28,375 nucleotides of DNA from Verrucomicrobia bacterium 12-59-8 (lineage in GTDB: Bacteria; Verrucomicrobiota; Verrucomicrobiae; Verrucomicrobiales; Verrucomicrobiaceae). Location: positions 1,506 to 29,880 of the forward strand of contig NCCR01000043.1 in NCBI GenBank assembly GCA_002279765.1. The letters run 5' to 3'. Below are positions 24,280 to 28,375 of the stretch, one piece after another. Under the pieces are notes generated by a model that was given only the letters and a program-made list of their open reading frames with translations, ran no database searches and was not told the origin of the DNA. The translations under genes were made by a program, and so were the position numbers. Each line of letters begins with the position of its first letter. Positions within the stretch are counted from its first letter, which is position 1.

Positions 24280-25944
24280 TCAGCGCGGAGCCAAGAGAAG
24301 AACGAACGTCACACACAACGCGGCGAGCCAATCGCGCGCGCCAAAGCGATCGGCATCTCCGGTGAAGCGCAGCAGTTTGAACAGGGCCCCCGTGGGGCAG
24401 CCGTAACGGCAGTAGGCGAGCGGGGTGACGAGGGAGAGCAGCAGGCCGCCGATGGCGATGGCGATGCTGGCCCAGCCTGCGACGCGGAAGAGGTAGGCAT
24501 CAAAGGGCTCCAGCGCGTTCAGATTGACTGGCAGCGTGAAGCAGACGCTGAAAAGGACCAGGGCGAGGAGGATGAAGGGCAGTTTGGACAGCAGCTTGTC
24601 GAGTGTTTTTGAGGGAGACCACTGCCATGGCAAGCGCCGCACCAGGAGCTGCTGCAAGGCACCGTGCGGGCAGATGTGGTGGCAGTAGAGCTGCTTGCTG
24701 GTGAAGACGGGTCCCAACAGGGCCACGGCGGCGAGCAGCACCAGTCCGTGCGCATTGCGCCAGGGAGTACCATGCGTCGCCCAGCCTGCGAGCAGTCCTT
24801 GGGACAGCATTTCACCCGCAATGAAACCGCCATAAATCACCAGCAGCGCATGATGCAGGTGGCGGCACCATGCGCGGCCACGCAGCGGGGTGAAGGCCAT
24901 CAGCAGCGCTGCCAGGAGGATGGCCACATGGCCGATATCCTGCCAGCGCCAGCGAATCTGCTGCCACCAGCCGCTTCGGGCCTCCTGCTCATGGAGCAGG
25001 GACTCGGCACGCACGCGCACGCCTTCGGCGATGCCGTAGCTCGTCTGCGTGGCCCCGGAAACGCCTTCGACACCTGCGGCATTGAAGTCGATGTGCGCGA
25101 TCTTCTCGGTCGTCATGCCGTCAAAGGTTTTCAAAAAGGCGGGATCGCCGGTGACGTAGCCCACATACTGCTCCGTGTCATAGCTCCGCCGCAAGGCGAT
25201 GCCGCGCAGCGTTGAGCCGCTGGCATCCATGAGCATGAAGGTGTCGCTCGGTCCTTTGTAGCCGACGGTGCCGTCGGAGGCTGGTGCGGTGCGAACGGCC
25301 AGTGCGATCACCGCGCTATTTGCATCGAGCACTTCCTGGGAGCCGGGATGTGATTTGGATTCGCGGAGTGCTGCGGCGCGGGGTTCGAGCTTCTTGACTT
25401 CATCGAGCGTGATCGTGTCAGGAAAACGCAGCGAGGTGGTGGCGCTTTTGCCCAGGCGGCGGAGGACGCCTTCGGCGATGGCGCTGCTGGTCAGTGTCGC
25501 GCCGGAAACGGCCTGCGGCTGCAGGTTGGCGAGTTCGGCGGCTTTCCTGCCAGTGAACTGCTTGAAGAAGGAACGTTCTCGCACGACTTCGGCCAAGTGG
25601 TCGGTGGTGTCGCCGCTGCTGAGGATGCGCAGGCCGAGGACTTTGCCGCGTGCGTCGAGCGCGATCAGGGTGTTGGTGGGGCCGGAGTAGCCGATGATGT
25701 CATCTGCCTCCGGGGAGGTTTGCATGACATGGCCGAGGGTGATGCCGGAGGCGTCCTTGACGGCCTGCATGCCGTTTTGCGGCGATACTGAGGCAGCGGT
25801 GGGGAAGAAGTCGTGGATGCGGGCCACGGTCAGCTCAACCGCTGGAGGCGAGTGTGAGCGCCGGATGGCGATGACCGCGAGCGCCAGCAACGCGATGCGC
25901 CAGAGGCGCAGGGCGAGGGAGGGCCAGTGGCGGTTCTTGGGCAT
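24280..25944 (-). CDS. NosR/NirI-like membrane flavoprotein with two FMN-binding domains
   Basis: 554 residues. An N-terminal membrane anchor (LRLWRIALLALAVIAI) precedes two tandem periplasmic FMN-binding domains, each with the SGAT motif that takes covalent FMN on a threonine: AVSGATLTSS (145-154, Thr152) and GVSGATQTSY (294-303, Thr301). The rest is polytopic membrane (about five helices) with two cytoplasmic C-x3-CP motifs, YCHHICPHGAL (Cys421/425) and YCRYGCPTGAL (Cys512/516). This is the layout of NosR/NirI/RnfG-like electron-transfer proteins. Classical NosR has one FMN domain and a C-terminal 2x[4Fe-4S] ferredoxin. Here the FMN domain is duplicated and no ferredoxin tail follows, since the protein ends at LLLAPR. 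No nos, nir, rnf or apbE gene is nearby. It probably moves electrons across the inner membrane; donor and acceptor are unknown. Confidence 0.85.
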   Translation of the reverse strand: MPKNRHWPSLALRLWRIALLALAVIAIRRSHSPPAVELTVARIHDFFPTAASVSPQNGMQAVKDASGITLGHVMQTSPEADDIIGYSGPTNTLIALDARGKVLGLRILSSGDTTDHLAEVVRERSFFKQFTGRKAAELANLQPQAVSGATLTSSAIAEGVLRRLGKSATTSLRFPDTITLDEVKKLEPRAAALRESKSHPGSQEVLDANSAVIALAVRTAPASDGTVGYKGPSDTFMLMDASGSTLRGIALRRSYDTEQYVGYVTGDPAFLKTFDGMTTEKIAHIDFNAAGVEGVSGATQTSYGIAEGVRVRAESLLHEQEARSGWWQQIRWRWQDIGHVAILLAALLMAFTPLRGRAWCRHLHHALLVIYGGFIAGEMLSQGLLAGWATHGTPWRNAHGLVLLAAVALLGPVFTSKQLYCHHICPHGALQQLLVRRLPWQWSPSKTLDKLLSKLPFILLALVLFSVCFTLPVNLNALEPFDAYLFRVAGWASIAIAIGGLLLSLVTPLAYCRYGCPTGALFKLLRFTGDADRFGARDWLAALCVTFVLLLAPR

Positions 25945-25970
25945 GTGAGAGAGTTAGAGGAGGGGATGCC

Positions 25971-26020
25971 AATGACGAATGAGTAAAACCGAATGACTAA
26001 ATAATGTCGAATGCCGAATG
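25971..26020. repeat. Degenerate GAATGAC-type repeat, copy 3 (intergenic)
   Basis: AATGACGAATGA, CCGAATGAC, GTCGAATG and CCGAATGG occur in succession upstream of the NosR-like gene. They share the GAATGAC unit with the copies inside the giant gene. Confidence 0.6.
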
Positions 26021-26212
26021 GTGTGGCTGTGGGTGATGGGTGCAGAAGGATGCGCTGATTTTGAGAAGGGAATGAATGGCGAGAGGAGAATGGTGAGTGG
26101 GTAGAAAGATTCGGGGTAGAAAAATTTCAGAATCTGAGGTGAGGGACCATGTGCGGCATGTTTGTTCGGCTTCGCAGGCCATCCGTTCTCGTTTTAGGCT
26201 GACCGGTGGCGT

Positions 26213-26319
26213 ACTGGCGGTGGTGAATGTCTGCACCCTGTCAGGAGGCGGAGCTGCAGTGGGGAGAAAGGGAAGACGCTGAGGAGAGAATGGAAGCGGG
26301 AGGTGGCTGAGCTTGGGGA
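26213..26319 (+). repeat. Dispersed ~107-bp repeat, copy A
   Basis: Aligns with 28135-28241 in the same orientation. The core 26237-26288 is identical base for base over 52 positions to 28160-28211. It starts CCTGTCAGGAGGCGGAGC and ends GACGCTGAGGAGAG. After a few differences, a further 22-base match (CGGGAGGTGGCTGAGCTTGG and on) follows. The core starts with a small palindrome (CCTG-T-CAGG). It is purine-rich on this strand. No ORF is conserved convincingly. Confidence 0.9.
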
Positions 26320-26399
26320 GGTCGAGTGTTGGCTGTGCTCGGTAGCGCATGGGCCGCTTTCCCCCGATCACGCGCCAGACTTCACCGGTCAGAGTCGAT

Positions 26400-26459
26400 G
26401 CAAGCTGTTGAGAAATAATTCTTTATTCTCTTTCCCGTACAAAATGCCCGGCAGCTTGC
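26400..26459. repeat. Nested inverted repeat upstream of the FGE-fold gene
   Basis: Outer arms GCAAGCTG (26400-26407) and CAGCTTGC (26452-26459) are perfect complements. Inside lies an imperfect AT-rich palindrome, GAGAAATAA...TTATTCTC (26410-26430). The structure ends 53 bases before the ATG of the FGE-fold gene. It could be an operator, an RNA leader structure or the remains of a small element. Confidence 0.5.
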
Positions 26460-26511
26460 CCCTTGGCAGTTTAAGCGTGACAAGTTGTCCGCTGGGTTAT
26501 TCTTTGGGAGA

Positions 26512-27288
26512 ATGAAATGGGCTCCATTGATACTGCTGGTTGGTTTGGGCATGGTGGCGGATGGCGCGTGGGGAGGGGAGGCGGTGGTGAATTCTTTGGG
26601 GATGAAGTTTGTGGCGGTGCCTGGAACGAAGGTTTGGATGTGTGTCCATGAAACGCGGAAGGGCGATTATGCGGCGTATGCGAAGGAGAGTCCGAAGATC
26701 GACCTGTCGTGGGAGAAGATCGAGGCCTATGGGGTGCCGGTGAGCGAGGGGGATGATCACCCGGTGGTGAATGTGAACTGGGAGGATGCGGTGGCGTTTT
26801 GTGAATGGCTGAGCCAGAAGGAGGGCAAGGTGTATCGGCTGCCGACGGATTGGGAGTGGAGTTATGCGGTGGGCATTGGGACGAAGGAGGAAAAAGGACT
26901 GACTCCGGAGCAGCTGGATGCGAAGCTGAAGGAGATTTATCCCTGGGGCAAAACGTGGCCGCCGCCGACGGGTGTGGCCAATCTGGCAGACACGGCAGGG
27001 GCGTCGAAGATTCCGGGACTGGTCGTGGTTCCGGGATACACGGACGGTATTGTGACGACGGCGCCGGTGATGAGTTTTAAGCCTAACAAATTAGGTCTCT
27101 ATGATCTTAGCGGCAACGTGTGGGAATGGTGTGAGGATTGGTATAACCCATTGCGCAGGGAGAGAGTGCTGCGCGGCGGATCTTGGGGCTATGATCCGCT
27201 GAGCCTGCTGTCATCCGACCGGCTGTATCACGCGCCGTCCACGCGGGATATGTATCGGGGATTCCGGTGTGTGTTGGTGAGGCCGTGA
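26512..27288 (+). CDS. Secreted FGE-sulfatase-fold (SUMF1-like) protein without catalytic cysteines
   Basis: 258 residues from the ATG at 26512, which opens a signal peptide MKWAPLILLVGLGMVADGAW (cut near GG|EA). GGGAG lies almost against the ATG, and a TTG nine codons upstream is a less likely start. The FGE-sulfatase/C-type-lectin-like fold is recognised by NSLGMKFVAVPG (27-38), HETRKGDYAAY (46-56), HPVVNVNWEDAVAFCEWL (83-100), YRLPTDWEWSYA (108-119), LGLYDLSGNVWEWCEDWY (194-211), RVLRGGSW (218-225) and YRGFRCVLV (248-256). In true formylglycine-generating enzymes two catalytic cysteines lie shortly after RGGS. Here that stretch is GYDPLSLLSSDR, with none. It is therefore a non-FGE member of the fold, role unknown. 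Third codon positions are strikingly G-rich compared with the C-rich neighbours. It converges on the HigBA-like pair. Confidence 0.85.
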   Translation: MKWAPLILLVGLGMVADGAWGGEAVVNSLGMKFVAVPGTKVWMCVHETRKGDYAAYAKESPKIDLSWEKIEAYGVPVSEGDDHPVVNVNWEDAVAFCEWLSQKEGKVYRLPTDWEWSYAVGIGTKEEKGLTPEQLDAKLKEIYPWGKTWPPPTGVANLADTAGASKIPGLVVVPGYTDGIVTTAPVMSFKPNKLGLYDLSGNVWEWCEDWYNPLRRERVLRGGSWGYDPLSLLSSDRLYHAPSTRDMYRGFRCVLVRP

Positions 27289-27340
27289 TGGATTTGATTC
27301 ATGATGACACGAGTGGACTAGGCGCCTGGGCGGCGGTTGT

Positions 27341-27694
27341 TCAGGCGGCAGAACGAGTCGCCTTTTTCGATGTCTGACGCACGGGCTTGACGGTCATGCG
27401 CAGGCCTAGGGAGCCCAGCACATTTTGAAAGGTGCGGAGGCGGGGGTTTCCCTGCGGTGAAAGGGCTTCGTGGAGGGCCTGGCGGCTGACATCTGTTTTG
27501 CGGGCCAGTGAGGCCAGCCCGCCTTGGGCTTGGGCGACAAGGCGCAGGGTGTCGAGCAGCATGTCCACGTCGTTGTCCTGCTCGAATTCTTCGAGCGCCA
27601 GTTTCATGGCATACCTAGCCCGCTTGGGATCGCTCAGGTGCTTCAGCCTCACCTCGTCGTGAGGGATGGTGCTGCTTTTCTTGGGTGCTTTCAT
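27341..27694 (-). CDS. HigA-like antitoxin (COG3636-type) of a HigBA-like module
   Basis: 117 residues with a helix-turn-helix of the addiction-module antidote type: LRLVAQAQGGLASLARKTDVSR (about 50-71), then QALHEALSPQGNPRLRTFQNVLGSLGLRM (about 72-100). The order 'gg..LA..tgvsr..L..aLs..GNP.l.tl..vl..lGl.l' is the signature of this group. The N-terminal half (LALEEFEQDNDVDMLLDTLRL) resembles the usual toxin-contact region. It neutralises the toxin encoded just upstream and probably represses the shared promoter. The ATG at 27694 overlaps the toxin stop by four bases (ATGA), which suggests translational coupling. The tail is basic (KPVRQTSKKATRSAA). Confidence 0.85.
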   Translation of the reverse strand: MKAPKKSSTIPHDEVRLKHLSDPKRARYAMKLALEEFEQDNDVDMLLDTLRLVAQAQGGLASLARKTDVSRQALHEALSPQGNPRLRTFQNVLGSLGLRMTVKPVRQTSKKATRSAA

Positions 27695-28026
27695 GGATGG
27701 TCCTCCTGATACGTTTTCCAGTATTCTCTGGCTCGTTTGATGTCTTTGCTTTGCGTGGACTTGTCTCCTCCGGCGAGGATGATGACGGTCTTGCCCTTGT
27801 GCTCGCCGAAGTAAACCCGGTAGCCCGGTCCGAAAAACAGGCGCAGCTCGTACAAGCTCCGATCAATGGCTTTGCAGTCGCCAAACTGTCCCTTTTTCAT
27901 CCGGGCCACCCGCGCCGAAATGCGTTCCTGCATCTTCCAATCCAGCGATTCCAACCAGTCGAGATAGGGACTCTCGTCCGAGGCATGTCGGAAGATCAGG
28001 ACTTCGTATGAACCGGGTTGAAGCAC
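27691..28026 (-). CDS. RelE/HigB-family toxin (COG3657-type addiction module killer protein)
   Basis: 111 residues. The family pattern is clear: FRHASDESPYLDWLESL (13-29), helix QERISARVARMKKGQFGDCKAI, then YELRLFFGPGYRVYFGEHKGK and VIILAGGDKSTQSKDIKRAREYW. The ELRxFFGPGYRVYF and GGDKSTQxxDIxxAxxYW stretches are diagnostic of this RelE-superfamily group, predicted to be ribosome-dependent mRNA endonucleases or relatives. The toxin gene precedes the antitoxin gene, as in higBA. The start at 28026 is GTG with no good Shine-Dalgarno sequence; no better in-frame ATG lies near. It appears complete and undamaged, unlike the toxin remnant fused to panE at the other end of the window. Confidence 0.88.
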   Translation of the reverse strand: MLQPGSYEVLIFRHASDESPYLDWLESLDWKMQERISARVARMKKGQFGDCKAIDRSLYELRLFFGPGYRVYFGEHKGKTVIILAGGDKSTQSKDIKRAREYWKTYQEDHP

Positions 28027-28054
28027 GAGCAGGCACGGTTGAGTGTTCGCTTCC

Positions 28055-28083
28055 TGTGTAAACTATAATTGACGCATGGTCAA
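28055..28083 (-). promoter_or_regulatory. Candidate promoter of the HigBA-like module
   Basis: On the minus strand TTGACC (28083-28078), a 17-base spacer and TACACA (28060-28055), ending 28 bases before the GTG start. The same stretch carries a perfect TATAAT on the plus strand (28064-28069) with only a poor -35 (TTGAGT-like, spacer 19), so it may be bidirectional. Confidence 0.4.
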
Positions 28084-28134
28084 GCGACCTTGATTGAAAA
28101 GCGACAGGGCTCGCAGGTCACTTTGGGAGGGCGG

Positions 28135-28241
28135 GCTGGCGATGGTGAATGGCTGGGATCCTGTCAGGAGGCGGAGCTGCAGTGGGGAGAAAGGGAAGAC
28201 GCTGAGGAGAGGATGGGATCGGGAGGTGGCTGAGCTTGGGG
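28135..28241 (+). repeat. Dispersed ~107-bp repeat, copy B
   Basis: Direct-orientation copy of 26213-26319, with the 52-base identical core at 28160-28211 and a 22-base identical block near the end. Downstream similarity may continue weakly (TGTGTATCGGCTGCGCA here, TGTGCTCGGTAGCGCA near 26334-26349). The two copies bracket the FGE-fold gene and the HigBA-like pair. Confidence 0.9.
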
Positions 28242-28375
28242 GGCTGTGTGTATCGGCTGCGCAGTGGTTGACACGGACACTCAAAGACAGCGGCAAACGT
28301 GCCGGGGCCGAGAAAGGCTTTCGCACGTGAGTGGATGGCACCGGGCACGAGCCTCGACCGACAAAAGTGCTTCCC

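Larger units (their letters stand above)
25945..26511. other. 567-base repeat-bearing intergenic region
   Basis: No convincing gene lies between the divergent NosR-like and FGE-fold genes. The minus-strand open frame across 25997-26371 is low-complexity Pro/Ser/His sequence that follows the repeats. The region holds a degenerate GAATGAC repeat (25971-26020), a GGAGAATGG/GAATGAATGG-rich stretch near 26070-26100, one copy of a 107-base repeat shared with 28135-28241, and a nested inverted repeat (26400-26459) in front of the FGE-fold gene. Confidence 0.7.
28027..28375. other. Gene-free end of the window
   Basis: 349 bases containing the HigBA promoter region and the second copy of the 107-base repeat. 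Beyond the repeat, 28242-28375 holds a consensus-like TTGACA (28268-28273) with no -10 at a usable distance. I see no gene that can be supported there. Confidence 0.6.

Noticed and set aside
24257..24331. Upstream start for the rhomboid-like gene
   Set aside because: It would overlap the end of the NosR-like gene by 52 bases and adds a leader without membrane or family character.
25997..26371. Minus-strand open frame (124 codons) in the intergenic region before the FGE-fold gene
   Set aside because: Its sequence is dictated by the repeats (Pro/Ser/His-rich, PKLSHLPLPFSPQRLPFLP). The parallel repeat at 28135 gives the same peptide only because the DNA is repeated.
28242..28375. Gene or promoter after the second 107-bp repeat, suggested by TTGACA at 28268
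   Set aside because: No -10 hexamer lies at 16-18 bases and no reading frame there shows recognisable protein features before the window ends.

Overview
This window is GC-rich, densely packed bacterial chromosome. It most likely comes from the Verrucomicrobiota, perhaps a Prosthecobacter- or Verrucomicrobium-like relative. That assignment is an inference. It rests on very large secreted proteins with poor resemblance to known families, an SHD1-type domain joined to a heparinase-like domain, a signal-peptide-bearing FGE-sulfatase-fold protein, weak ribosome binding sites, and short GAATGAC-type intergenic repeats. I see no rRNA, tRNA, CRISPR, transposase or prophage genes.

Layout. (1) 1-185 is the 3' end of a plus-strand gene, probably SUKH/SMI1-like. 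(2) 193-4821 is a compact minus-strand cluster, transcribed in the order Ski2-like helicase, small antitoxin-like protein, 2-dehydropantoate 2-reductase carrying a piece of a RelE-like toxin at its N-terminus, then purine nucleoside phosphorylase. (3) 4831-7718 holds a lipoprotein (+), an HD-domain hydrolase (-), and a coupled serine acetyltransferase / SprT-like pair (+). (4) 7715-19787 is a two-gene minus-strand operon of about 12 kb encoding 1093-residue and 2929-residue envelope proteins. They share a module, and the larger one looks like two secreted proteins fused in frame. (5) 20009-22351 is an SHD1 plus heparinase II/III-like secreted protein (+). (6) 22575-25944 is a minus-strand run of a NosR-like membrane flavoprotein, a rhomboid-like protein lacking the usual serine motif, and a XerC/D recombinase. 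(7) 25945-28375 is accessory in character: intergenic repeats, a secreted FGE-fold protein, an intact HigBA-like toxin-antitoxin pair and a second copy of a roughly 107-bp repeat.

How the parts relate. The most distinctive material is the pair of giant envelope genes and the toxin-PanE chimera. The envelope genes have start and stop codons 1 base apart. Their proteins carry signal peptides, long exported beta-rich regions, a TPR and secretin-N-terminal-like section, membrane bundles and a C-terminal anchor, so they probably form one envelope assembly of unknown function. A short repeat family (CATTCGTCATT-like on the coding strand) lies exactly where the giant ORF encodes its two signal-peptide-like segments. 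The antitoxin-like gene followed 2 bases later by toxin-PanE looks like the scar of a toxin-antitoxin operon captured by a metabolic gene.

Limits. All family calls come from reading motifs by eye. No database search, alignment or structure prediction was run. Several start codons are choices between candidates, as noted in each entry.
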